Positions 33,415 to 41,569 of a stretch of DNA of 64,000 nucleotides are shown piece by piece. How positions within the stretch are numbered: position 1 is the first letter of the stretch; every line of letters starts with the position of its first letter. Source of the DNA: Saccharothrix sp. S26 (GTDB taxonomy: Bacteria > Actinomycetota > Actinomycetes > Mycobacteriales > Pseudonocardiaceae); NCBI RefSeq assembly GCF_021390395.1, contig NZ_JAJUWT010000019.1, positions 62,001 to 126,000 on the forward strand, written 5' to 3'. The notes below the pieces were generated by a model. That model made no database searches and was not told the DNA's origin. It worked only from the letters and a program-made list of their open reading frames with translations. The position numbers and the translations under genes are program-made.

Positions 33415-34901
33415 GCCCCGCCCCCCGTCGCCGCGCGCATCACGGATTCCTCGGTGGCGTCGGCCGCGGGCAGTTCCGCGGTGATCCGGCCCTCGTGCAT
33501 CACCAGCACCCGGTCGGCCATGCCGAGCACCTCGGGCAGCTCGGAGGAGATCAGCAGCACGGCCAGGCCGTCGGCCGCGAGCCGGGACAGCAGGGCGTGC
33601 ACCTCGACCTTCGTGCCGATGTCGATGCCCCGGGTCGGTTCGTCCACGATCAGCACGGACGGCTCGGTGGCCAGCCACTTGCCCAGCACGACCTTCTGCT
33701 GGTTGCCGCCGGACAACGTGGCCGCCGGGTCGGTGAGGCGACCGGCCTTCAACGACAGCCGCTCCCCCCACCTCCGCGCCAGCGCCCGTTCCCGCGCACG
33801 GCGGGTGATCCAGCCGGGCGAGACGTCCCGCAGTCGGGCCAGGCTCGCGTTGCGCTCGATCGACAGCTCCAGCACCAGGCCCTGCTCGCGGCGGTCCTCC
33901 GGCACCAGCGCGACACCGCGGTCGATGGCGGCGCGCGGGTCGCCGGCGGGCAGCGCCACCCCGTCCACCGACACCGTGCCCGCGTCCCGCCCGTCCACCC
34001 CGAACACCGCCCGCGCCACCTCCGTGCGGCCGGAGCCGACCAGCCCGGCGAGGCCGACGACCTCGCCCCGCCGCACGGTGAACGAGATGTCGCGGAACAC
34101 CCCGACCCTGGTCAGCCCCTCGACCACCAGCCGCGGCTCGCCGACGTCCGCGCGCCGCTCGGGGTAGAGCTGCTCGACGGAACGGCCGACCATGCGCCGC
34201 ACCAGCTCGTCGTGCGGCACCTCCGCCATGGGGTCGGTCGACACGAGCGCGCCGTCGCGCAGCACCGTGACCCGGTCGCACAGCTGGTACATCTCCTCCA
34301 GCCGGTGCGAGATGAACAGCAGCGCGGCCCCGCGCCCGGCCAGGCCGCGCGCCACCCGGAACAGCCGTTGCGCCTCGACCGCGGACAGCGCGGCGGTCGG
34401 CTCGTCCATGACGATCACGCGCGCGTCCGCCGACAGCGCCTTGGCGATCTCGATGATCTGCTGGTCGGCGATCGACAGGCCCCTGGTCGGTCGGGTCGGG
34501 TCGAGGGGCACGCCGAGGCGGTCGAACAGCTCCGCCGCGCGCCGGTGCATCTCGCGCCGGTCGATGCGTCGGCCGCGGCGCAGGGGCTGCCTGCCCATGA
34601 AGACGTTCTCGGCCACGCTGAGGTCCGGGAACTGCACGGGTTCCTGGTGGATGACCGCGACCCCGCGCTGCCGGGCGTCCCGCGGCGAGGAGAACCGCGC
34701 GGGCTCGCCGTCGAGCAGCAGCTCCCCCGCGTCCGGCCGGTGCTCGCCGCCGATGATCCGCACGACGGTCGACTTGCCCGCGCCGTTCTCACCGGCCAGG
34801 GCGTGCACCTCGCCGGGGTGCAGGGAGAGGGAGACGCCGCGCAGGGCCCGCACGGCCTGGAACGACTTGCTGACGTCGCGGAGCTGGAGCACCGGGCTCA
34901 C
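33411..34901 (-). CDS. rhaT: Rhamnose-type ABC importer ATPase (two nucleotide-binding domains)
   Basis: A 496-residue tandem ATPase for sugar import. Domain one has Walker A GENGAGKS, a [16 protein letters not shown] signature region and Walker [12 protein letters not shown]; domain two (from about 250) has the degenerate Walker [10 protein letters not shown], signature LSGGNQQKV and Walker [13 protein letters not shown]. Asymmetric sites like this are normal in the ribose/rhamnose class. It is the first gene of the operon; a perfect TGAAACGTTTCA palindrome 28 bp upstream of its GTG is a likely LacI-family operator, although no such regulator gene is in the window. Confidence 0.87.
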   Translation of the reverse strand: MSPVLQLRDVSKSFQAVRALRGVSLSLHPGEVHALAGENGAGKSTVVRIIGGEHRPDAGELLLDGEPARFSSPRDARQRGVAVIHQEPVQFPDLSVAENVFMGRQPLRRGRRIDRREMHRRAAELFDRLGVPLDPTRPTRGLSIADQQIIEIAKALSADARVIVMDEPTAALSAVEAQRLFRVARGLAGRGAALLFISHRLEEMYQLCDRVTVLRDGALVSTDPMAEVPHDELVRRMVGRSVEQLYPERRADVGEPRLVVEGLTRVGVFRDISFTVRRGEVVGLAGLVGSGRTEVARAVFGVDGRDAGTVSVDGVALPAGDPRAAIDRGVALVPEDRREQGLVLELSIERNASLARLRDVSPGWITRRARERALARRWGERLSLKAGRLTDPAATLSGGNQQKVVLGKWLATEPSVLIVDEPTRGIDIGTKVEVHALLSRLAADGLAVLLISSELPEVLGMADRVLVMHEGRITAELPAADATEESVMRAATGGGA

Positions 34902-34928
34902 CTGGGACCTCGCTCTCCGGAGGCGTCC

Positions 34929-34940
34929 TGAAACGTTTCA
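34929..34940. promoter_or_regulatory. LacI-family-type operator TGAAACGTTTCA
   Basis: A perfect 12-bp palindrome with the central CG typical of LacI-family sites, placed 28-39 bp upstream of the importer operon start. Confidence 0.65.
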
Positions 34941-35058
34941 TTCCATGCCGCCGACGCTAGCCAGGTCGAGCGGAACCCGTCAAGGCACCGCTGCGGCTGC
35001 CACGTTCCAGAGGCCGGCGGGTTTCGACGGCGGACGCGCGTGCCCCTGGTGGAACTTC

Positions 35059-35077
35059 ACCACGCGCACGGCGTGGT
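35059..35077 (-). terminator. Short hairpin at the end of the GH95 gene
   Basis: ACCACGC-GCACG-GCGTGGT forms a 7-bp stem immediately after the GH95 stop, between it and the importer operon promoter. Weaker than the other terminators here. Confidence 0.4.
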
Positions 35078-37386
35078 CAGCGGGCGGTGGCGGTGTAGCG
35101 GTGGCCCGCGTGGGCGGTGAAGGTGATGGTGTCACCGTTGGCGTGGGTCGGCGTCGGGTGGCCCGTTCGGGCGTCCACCAAGCGGACGTGGCCGCCGAAC
35201 AGGGTGCTGCGGACCGTGACGGGACCGTCCTGGCCGGTGGTCAGGGTGATCTCCCGGGCCGCGCCGTCGGACCACCGCACGTCGACCGTGACGTCACCGC
35301 GTGCCCGCAGGCCCGTGTACGAGCCGTCATGCCACTCGGCGGGCAGGGCGGGCAGCACGTGCACCACGCCCTCGTGGCTCTGGAGCAGCATCTCCGCCAC
35401 GCCGGAGGTCGCGCCGAAGTTGCCGTCGACCTGGAACGGCGGGTGCGTGTCCCAGAGGTTCGCGGTGGTGCTGCCGGTCAACTGCTCGGCGAGCATCCGG
35501 TGCGCGTGGTCGCCGTCGAGCAGCCGCGCCCAGAAGTTGATCTTCCACGCCTTGCTCCACCCGGTGCCGCCGTCGCCGCGCGCGGTCAGCGAGGTCTTCG
35601 CGGCGGCGGCGAGTTCGGGCGTGGTGCGCAAGCTGATCGCGTTGCCGGGGAACAGGGCGAACAGGTGCGACACGTGCCGGTGGGTGTCGGTGGGGTCGTC
35701 CCGGTCGTCCTTCCACTCCTGCACCTGGCCCCACGAGCCGATCCGCGTGCCGGGGTCCAGGCGGTCGAGTGCCGCGCGGACCTCGGCCCCGAACGCGGTG
35801 TCGCCCACGTCGTCGGCGGTGGAGACGACGTGGGCGAACAACTGCCGCACGATCTGCTGCGACATGGCCGGTCCCGCGGTGAAGTCGCCGTGCTCGGGCG
35901 AGTAGCCGGGCGTGACGACGAGCGTGCCGTCGCGCGGGTCGACCCGCAGCGCGTCGAGCCAGAACTCGGCGAGCCCTTTCAGCACCGGGTACGCCCGCTC
36001 GCGCAGGAACACCTCGTCCTTGGTGAACAGGTAGTGCTCGTAGTGGTGCAGCGCGAGCCACGCGCCCGCCTCGGGGAACCAGAACGCGGTCGGCCAGTCG
36101 TGCACACCGGTGAAGCCGAACGGGTTGGTCTCGTTGTGCACCACCCAGCCGCGGCCGCCGTGCACCTCGCGCGCGGTGACCGCGCCGGGTTCGCGCAGCG
36201 CGTCCACGAAGTCGAACAGGGGCTCGGTGGTCTCGGCGAGGTTCGTCGTCTCGGCGGGCCAGTAGTTCATCTGGAGGTTGATGTTCAGGTGGTAGTCGGC
36301 GCTCCACGGCGGCGTCACGGAGTTGTTCCACCCGCCTTGCAGGTTCGCGGGCAGCGAGCCGGGTCGGGACGAGGAGATCAGCAGGTAGCGGCCGTACTGG
36401 AAGTACAGGGCTTCCAGCGCCCGGCGGGCCGGGGCGGGCGCGGTGGCGTAACCGCGCAGCAGGTCGTCGGTGGGCACGTCGACCGGCTGGTGGCCGAGGT
36501 CGAGCCGGACGCGGTCGAACAACGCGCGGTAGTCGCGCAGGTGGGCGTCGAGCAGCACGTGCCAGCCCTTGGCCGAGGCCGCGTCGACGGTCCGCCGGAC
36601 GCGCTCGTGCGGGTCGGGGCCGCGGTAGGTCGGGTGGCCCTGGGCGTAGTCGGTGCCCGCGGCGAACACCAGCACCGCGCGGTCGGCGTCGGCCACGGTG
36701 ACGGTGCCGTCGGGGTTGTCGGTGCGCGTGCCGCCGTCGTGGAGCACCTGGAGCTGCGATTCGAAGCGCATTCCGTTGTCGTGCAGCGCTCCGGTGAACA
36801 CCGCACGCCCGCACTTCGCCGTGAAACGTTGCGAGCGGTTGTCCGGTGCGGTGATCGAGGCGGTGAAGCCGATCCGGCCGGGGCGGTCGGCGGACAGCCG
36901 GGCTACGATCACCCCGTCGGCGGCACTGGCGAAGTACTCCCTGGTGTAGCGCGCGCCGTCCGCCCGGTACGTCACCGAGGCGACCGCGCGGGACAGGTCC
37001 AGGGCCCGCCGGTAGTCCGCGACCTCGGCGGGCGGGTCGGTGAGCGCCAGGACCAGCTCGCCGAACGGCTGGTGGGCCCCGAACCCCCGCCGCCGCTGCC
37101 CCAACGCCGCCGCGACGGCGTCCGGCGAGACCCGGTGGTCCCGCTCGACCAGCTCCCGCACCCCGGCGAGCGCGTGGGGCCGGGGGCTGGTCCAGTTGCC
37201 GAAGTCGTACCCCTCAGCGGAGCCGGGCCCACCGGTCCACAACGTCTTCTCGTTGAGCTGCACCCTCTCCCGTTCCACCCCGCCGAACACACCGCCGCCG
37301 AGCGCGCCGTTGCCGATGGGCAGCGACTCGGTCTCCCAGTCGGTCGCGGGCTCGTCGTACCAGAGCGTGAGCGTCCGCTGGTCCAC
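35077..37386 (-). CDS. GH95 alpha-L-fucosidase/galactosidase
   Basis: A 769-residue glycoside hydrolase of family 95, inverting enzymes that remove terminal alpha-L-fucose or L-galactose from plant glycans such as xyloglucan. Family landmarks are clear: LPIGNGALGGGVFGG and NEKTLWTGGPG in the N-terminal beta domain, then QGGWNNSVTPPWSADYHLNI, VHDWPTAFWFPEAGAW, TPGYSPEHGDF with the catalytic Glu, RHVSHLFALFPGNAI and WKINFWARLLDGDHAHRML, and the VDGNFGATSGVAEMLLQSH segment (in two parts). No signal peptide, so it works inside the cell on imported oligosaccharides. The GTG has GGAGG upstream. It sits beside the rhamnose-type importer on the same strand but with its own promoter region. Confidence 0.9.
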   Translation of the reverse strand: MDQRTLTLWYDEPATDWETESLPIGNGALGGGVFGGVERERVQLNEKTLWTGGPGSAEGYDFGNWTSPRPHALAGVRELVERDHRVSPDAVAAALGQRRRGFGAHQPFGELVLALTDPPAEVADYRRALDLSRAVASVTYRADGARYTREYFASAADGVIVARLSADRPGRIGFTASITAPDNRSQRFTAKCGRAVFTGALHDNGMRFESQLQVLHDGGTRTDNPDGTVTVADADRAVLVFAAGTDYAQGHPTYRGPDPHERVRRTVDAASAKGWHVLLDAHLRDYRALFDRVRLDLGHQPVDVPTDDLLRGYATAPAPARRALEALYFQYGRYLLISSSRPGSLPANLQGGWNNSVTPPWSADYHLNINLQMNYWPAETTNLAETTEPLFDFVDALREPGAVTAREVHGGRGWVVHNETNPFGFTGVHDWPTAFWFPEAGAWLALHHYEHYLFTKDEVFLRERAYPVLKGLAEFWLDALRVDPRDGTLVVTPGYSPEHGDFTAGPAMSQQIVRQLFAHVVSTADDVGDTAFGAEVRAALDRLDPGTRIGSWGQVQEWKDDRDDPTDTHRHVSHLFALFPGNAISLRTTPELAAAAKTSLTARGDGGTGWSKAWKINFWARLLDGDHAHRMLAEQLTGSTTANLWDTHPPFQVDGNFGATSGVAEMLLQSHEGVVHVLPALPAEWHDGSYTGLRARGDVTVDVRWSDGAAREITLTTGQDGPVTVRSTLFGGHVRLVDARTGHPTPTHANGDTITFTAHAGHRYTATAR

Positions 37387-37589
37387 CCGGCCTCCGCCTC
37401 GTCCGCACCTGCATCCGTGCGTGACGGTAACAAGACATCCGAAGTATCGATAGTCCTTCGCCAGTCGGACGCTCCTTCAGACGGCAAGCGGCGCACATAC
37501 ATCGGATGGCTGAACCGTTCGGTGGATCGCGGGTTGGCCCGCCGGAGCCCGGGAAGCCCAGGGTGACGTCGAGTCGGAGGAGCCGGGCC

Positions 37590-38093
37590 GTGGACGGTGA
37601 GATCGAGCTGCGCGTGGACGGTCGGCGCAGGCGGCTGCGCGTGGACACCCGGACGACGTTGCTGGACGCGTTGCGCGACGGGGTCGGAGCCCTCGCCCCC
37701 AAGAAGGGCTGCGACCACGGTCAATGCGGGGCTTGCACGGTGCTGCTCGACGGGCGGCGGGCGATCACGTGCCTGGCGCTCGCGGTGGCGCACGACGGGG
37801 CTGAGGTTACCACGGCCGAAGGGCTCGCCGACGGCGAGCGGCTGCACCCGGTGCAGGAGGCGTTCCTGGAGCGGGACGCGTTGCAGTGCGGTTTCTGCAC
37901 GCCGGGGCAGGTGTGCTCGGCCGTCGGCGTGCTGGACGAGCTGGCGGCCGGTCACCCGAGCGCGGTCACCGCGGACCTCACCGGGCCGGTGGAGGCGACC
38001 GACGACGAGGTCCGCGAGCGGATGAGCGGGAACCTGTGCCGGTGCGGCGCGTACGTCGGGATCGTGGCCGCGGTGCGGGACGGTGCGCGGTGA
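37590..38093 (+). CDS. Molybdenum aldehyde oxidoreductase, 2Fe-2S subunit
   Basis: A 167-residue iron-sulfur subunit of a xanthine-oxidase-family hydroxylase. The plant-ferredoxin-type cluster is bound by CDHGQCGACTVLLDG and the following ITCLAL Cys; the second cluster by ALQCGFCTPGQV and GNLCRCGAY. It passes electrons from the molybdenum centre to the FAD subunit. Unlike E. coli PaoA there is no Tat signal, so the complex is cytoplasmic. I chose the GTG of VDGEIELRVDG because GGAGGAG lies 7 nt before it; the frame extends further upstream without such a site. Its stop overlaps the next start. Confidence 0.9.
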   Translation: MDGEIELRVDGRRRRLRVDTRTTLLDALRDGVGALAPKKGCDHGQCGACTVLLDGRRAITCLALAVAHDGAEVTTAEGLADGERLHPVQEAFLERDALQCGFCTPGQVCSAVGVLDELAAGHPSAVTADLTGPVEATDDEVRERMSGNLCRCGAYVGIVAAVRDGAR

Positions 38094-39079
38094 TGCCGTT
38101 CGACTACCGGCGCGCGCCCGACCCCGAGAGCGCCGTCGCCGCCGCGACCGGGTGGTCCGGCGTGGCGTTCCTCGCCGGCGGGACCAACCTGGTCGACCAC
38201 CTCAAGCTCGGCCTCGTCGCGCCCGACGTCCTGGTCGACATCAGCCGGTTGCCGCTGGACGCCGTGGACGAGCTGCCGGACGGCGGCCTGCGGGTCGGCG
38301 CGACCGTGCGCAACACCGACCTGGCCGCGCACCCGGTCGTGCGGCGCGACTACCCGGTGCTGGCCCGCGCGGTGCTGTCGGGCGCGTCCGGGCAGATCCG
38401 CAACCTCGCCACGACCGGCGGGAACCTGCTGCAACGCACCCGGTGCGTGTACTTCCAGGACATCACCACACCGTGCAACAAGCGCGAGCCCGGCACGGGG
38501 TGCTCGGCGATCGGCGGCTACACCCGGCACCACGCGATCCTGGGCGCGTCCGCGCACTGCGTGGCCACGCACCCGTCCGACATGGCGGTCGCGATGGCCG
38601 CGCTCGACGCGCAGGTCGCCGTGCTGGGCGAGGGCGGGCGGCGGGTCGTGCCGCTGGTGGAGCTGCACCGGTTGCCCGGCGACGAGCCGCACCGCGACAC
38701 CGTGCTGTCACCCGCCGACCTGATCACGTGGGTCGACCTGCCGCCGTTGCCGCCGGGCACGCGGTCGCTGTACCGGAAGGTGCGCGACCGGGCGTCGTTC
38801 GCGTTCGCCCTGGTGTCGGTCGCCGCCGTGCTGCGGGTCGAACGGGGCGTGGTGCGGGACGTGCGGATCGCGTTGGGCGGTGTGGCGCACAAGCCGTGGC
38901 GCGCCCGACGGGCGGAGGACGTCCTGCGCGGCGAGCGGACCGGCGAGGAGGTGTTCCGGCGGGCGATCGACGCGGAGCTGGCCGGCGCGGCACCGTTGGC
39001 GGGCAACGGTTTCAAGGTGCCGCTGACCCGCAACCTCGTCGTGTCGGCGTTGCGCGAGCTGAGCCGGGGGGAACGATGA
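38093..39079 (+). CDS. Molybdenum aldehyde oxidoreductase, FAD subunit
   Basis: A 328-residue FAD-binding subunit of the xanthine oxidase family. FLAGGTNLVDHLKLG and GATVRNTDLAAHP bind the flavin, and ATTGGNLLQRTRC is the pyrophosphate loop. Cysteines in RTRCVYFQDITTPCNKREPG and TGCSAIGG match the extra cluster-binding insert of the PaoB/YagS type, which carries a 4Fe-4S cluster. The ATG overlaps the preceding stop (TGATG) and its stop overlaps the next ATG, so the three subunits are made in step. Confidence 0.9.
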   Translation: MPFDYRRAPDPESAVAAATGWSGVAFLAGGTNLVDHLKLGLVAPDVLVDISRLPLDAVDELPDGGLRVGATVRNTDLAAHPVVRRDYPVLARAVLSGASGQIRNLATTGGNLLQRTRCVYFQDITTPCNKREPGTGCSAIGGYTRHHAILGASAHCVATHPSDMAVAMAALDAQVAVLGEGGRRVVPLVELHRLPGDEPHRDTVLSPADLITWVDLPPLPPGTRSLYRKVRDRASFAFALVSVAAVLRVERGVVRDVRIALGGVAHKPWRARRAEDVLRGERTGEEVFRRAIDAELAGAAPLAGNGFKVPLTRNLVVSALRELSRGER

Positions 39080-41157
39080 CGGACCTGCTGCGGCCGCGCG
39101 TGCTCGGCCGGTCACCCCGGCGCGTCGACGGTCCGGCCAAGGTGACCGGCACCGCCCGGTACGCGGGTGACCAGCACGTGGTGGACCCCGCGCACCTGCA
39201 CCTGGTGCAGGCCGAGGTCGCCCGAGGCGTGCTCACCGAGGTGGAGGTGGGCGCGGCGCGAGCCCTGGACGGGGTGCTGGCCGTGCTGACCCCGGACAAC
39301 GCGCCGCGCCTGGCGTCCGCGCGGGACGCGGAGCTGGCCGCGTTGCAGTCGCACGACGTGGCGTTCCGCGGCCAGGTCGTCGCGGCGGTGGTGGCGCGCA
39401 CCCGCGAGATCGCCCGCGAAGCCGCGGCGCTGGTCCGCGTCCGGATCGACCCGCGGCCGCACGACGTGCACCTGAGCGCCGACCGCGACGACCTGTACGC
39501 GCCGGAGAAGGTGAACGGGGGCGCGGACACCGACACCTCGCGGGGAGACCTCGGCACGGGCCTCGCGCACTCGCCGTTCACGCTCGACCAGACCTACACC
39601 ACGGCCTGGTACAACAACAACCCGATGGAGCCGCACACCACGACGGCCCTGTGGCTGGACGGCGACCTGGTCCTCTACGACTCGACGCAGGGCGTGCACA
39701 CCACCCGCCAGGCGACGGCGAAGGTGCTCGGGCTGGACCCGCGCCGGGTGCACGTCATCTCGCCGCACGTCGGCGGCGGCTTCGGCGCGAAGGGCACCGC
39801 GCACGTGCACGCGATCGTCGCCGCGATGGCCGCGCGGGCGGTGCCCGGCACACCGGTCAAGCTCGCGCTCACCCGGCAGCAGATGTTCTCGCTGGTCGGC
39901 TACCGGACGCCGACGGTCCAACGGGTCCGGATGGGGTGCGACGCGGACGGGCGGCTGGCCGCGGTCGCGCTGGACGCGGTGTCCCAGACCTCCCGCGTCA
40001 AGGAGTTCGCCGAGCAGACCGCCCGGCCCACCCGGATGATGTACGCCGCGCCGAACCGCCGCACGACCCATCGGCTGGCCGCGCTGGACGTCCCGGTGCC
40101 GTCGTGGATGCGCGCACCCGGCGAGTGCCCCGGCATGTTCGGGCCCGAGGTGGCGGTGGACGAGCTCGCCGCGGCCTGCGGCGTCGACCCGGTGGAGTTC
40201 CGCGTCCGCAACGAGCCGGACGTGGACCCGGAGACGGGCAAGCCGTTCTCCAGCCGCAACCTGGTCGCCTGCCTGCGCGAGGGCGCCCGCCGGTTCGGCT
40301 GGGAGCACCGCGACCCGACGCCGCGCGCCCGCGAGGAGGCGGGGTGGCTCGTCGGCACCGGGGTGGCGGCGTCGACCTACCCGGTGAGCCGGACGCCGGG
40401 CTCGGTCGCCGCGATCCGCTGCACGGGACCGGGCCGTTACCTGGTCCGGATCGGCGCGGCCGACCTCGGCACCGGCACGTGGACGTCGCTGGCGCAGGTC
40501 GCGGCCGACGCGCTGGGCGTGGACTTCGGCGACGTGGAGCTGCGCATCGGTGACACGGCGCTGCCCGAGGCGTCGGTGGCGGGCGGGTCGTCCGGCATCA
40601 CGTCGTGGGGCTCGACCGTGGTGGCCGCGGCGGAGGCGTTGCGGGAGCGGTTCGGCGACGACCCCGCCGCGGGTGACGAGGTCCGGGCCGGGATGCCGGA
40701 CAACCCCGCCGCCGGCCGGTACGCGATGCACGCGTTCGGCGCGCAGTTCGCCGAGGTCCGGGTGCACGTCGACACCGGCGAGGTGCGGGTGGCCAGGCTG
40801 CTGGGCGTGTTCGCGGTCGGCCGCGTGGTCAACCCGCGCCTGGCCCGGTCGCAGCTCGTCGGCGGCATGACCATGGGCCTGTCCATGGCGCTGCACGAGC
40901 ACAGCGTCGTGGACGAGCGGTTCGGCCACGTGGTCAACCACGACTTCGCCGAGTACCACATCGCCACCAACGCCGACGTGCCACGCGTCGAGGCGCACTG
41001 GGTCGAGGAGCACGACCCGCACACCAACCCCATGGGCACCAAAGGCGTCGGCGAGATCGGCATCGTCGGCACCGCCGCCGCCATCGCGAACGCCGCCCAC
41101 CACGCCACCGGCGTCCGCGTCCGCGACCTGCCGATCACGCTGGACCACTTCCTCTGA
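39076..41157 (+). CDS. Molybdenum aldehyde oxidoreductase, molybdopterin subunit
   Basis: A 693-residue catalytic subunit binding the molybdenum-molybdopterin cytosine dinucleotide cofactor. Family landmarks: RVDGPAKVTGTARYAGD at the start, NNNPMEPHTTTALWLDG, HVGGGFGAKG, WMRAPGECPGMFGPEVAVDE, and the GTKGVGEIGIVGTAAAIANA segment holding the catalytic Glu. It resembles PaoC/YagR, which oxidise aromatic aldehydes. No XdhC/PaoD-type cofactor-insertion chaperone follows; the operon ends here, so maturation must rely on a gene elsewhere. Substrate unknown. Confidence 0.9.
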   Translation: MTDLLRPRVLGRSPRRVDGPAKVTGTARYAGDQHVVDPAHLHLVQAEVARGVLTEVEVGAARALDGVLAVLTPDNAPRLASARDAELAALQSHDVAFRGQVVAAVVARTREIAREAAALVRVRIDPRPHDVHLSADRDDLYAPEKVNGGADTDTSRGDLGTGLAHSPFTLDQTYTTAWYNNNPMEPHTTTALWLDGDLVLYDSTQGVHTTRQATAKVLGLDPRRVHVISPHVGGGFGAKGTAHVHAIVAAMAARAVPGTPVKLALTRQQMFSLVGYRTPTVQRVRMGCDADGRLAAVALDAVSQTSRVKEFAEQTARPTRMMYAAPNRRTTHRLAALDVPVPSWMRAPGECPGMFGPEVAVDELAAACGVDPVEFRVRNEPDVDPETGKPFSSRNLVACLREGARRFGWEHRDPTPRAREEAGWLVGTGVAASTYPVSRTPGSVAAIRCTGPGRYLVRIGAADLGTGTWTSLAQVAADALGVDFGDVELRIGDTALPEASVAGGSSGITSWGSTVVAAAEALRERFGDDPAAGDEVRAGMPDNPAAGRYAMHAFGAQFAEVRVHVDTGEVRVARLLGVFAVGRVVNPRLARSQLVGGMTMGLSMALHEHSVVDERFGHVVNHDFAEYHIATNADVPRVEAHWVEEHDPHTNPMGTKGVGEIGIVGTAAAIANAAHHATGVRVRDLPITLDHFL

Positions 41158-41256
41158 CCGCAGCCGTGCGCGGACGAGTTGGTCCGTTCGGCCCTCGCCC
41201 ACCACTCTCGGTAGTGCCTACGGTGCGAACTCCACCTCTTTCGGAGGACTCACCGC

Positions 41257-41565
41257 ATGGCAGCGAAGCACGTCGGCATGATCATGAAGCACAACCACCG
41301 CAAGGTCCTCGTCCTGCGGGTCGGCCTGACCCTCGACGGCGCGGACGCGGTGCTGGTGGCCCCGTTCGGCACGGCGAAGCCGAAGCCGGACGGCAGCGCC
41401 CGGGCCGTCGAGGCCAAGACCTGGGTCGACGACTACTGGGTCCGGCTCGACCAGGCGAGCGTCGTCAAGGCCGCGGACGTGGTGCACACCTGGACCCCGC
41501 CCGGACGGCTCACCCGGCGGCCGCTTGACGCCGTGCTGAAAGAACTGGCGAAGGCCTCCCGGTAG
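41257..41565 (+). CDS. Small conserved-looking protein of unknown function
   Basis: A 102-residue cytoplasmic protein with a good CGGAGG ribosome site before its ATG. Pattern: MAAKHVGMIMKHNHRKVLVL, then DAVLVAPFGTAKPKPDG and AKTWVDDYWVRLDQAS. No signal peptide, membrane segment or metal motif. Alternating hydrophobic strands suggest a small beta-rich domain, similar in feel to type II toxin/PemK-like or SH3-like barrels, but I cannot assign a family. It ends 4 bp before the convergent flavoprotein gene. Confidence 0.6.
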   Translation: MAAKHVGMIMKHNHRKVLVLRVGLTLDGADAVLVAPFGTAKPKPDGSARAVEAKTWVDDYWVRLDQASVVKAADVVHTWTPPGRLTRRPLDAVLKELAKASR

Positions 41566-41569
41566 GGGC

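Noticed and set aside
36822-36840. GTGAAACGTTGC inside the GH95 gene as another LacI-type site
   Set aside because: It is coding sequence, lacks full symmetry and is far from any start.
34192-37566. A plus-strand open frame of over 1,100 codons across the importer ATPase and GH95 genes
   Set aside because: It crosses two real minus-strand genes, is Arg/Val/Gly-rich and has no domain motifs.
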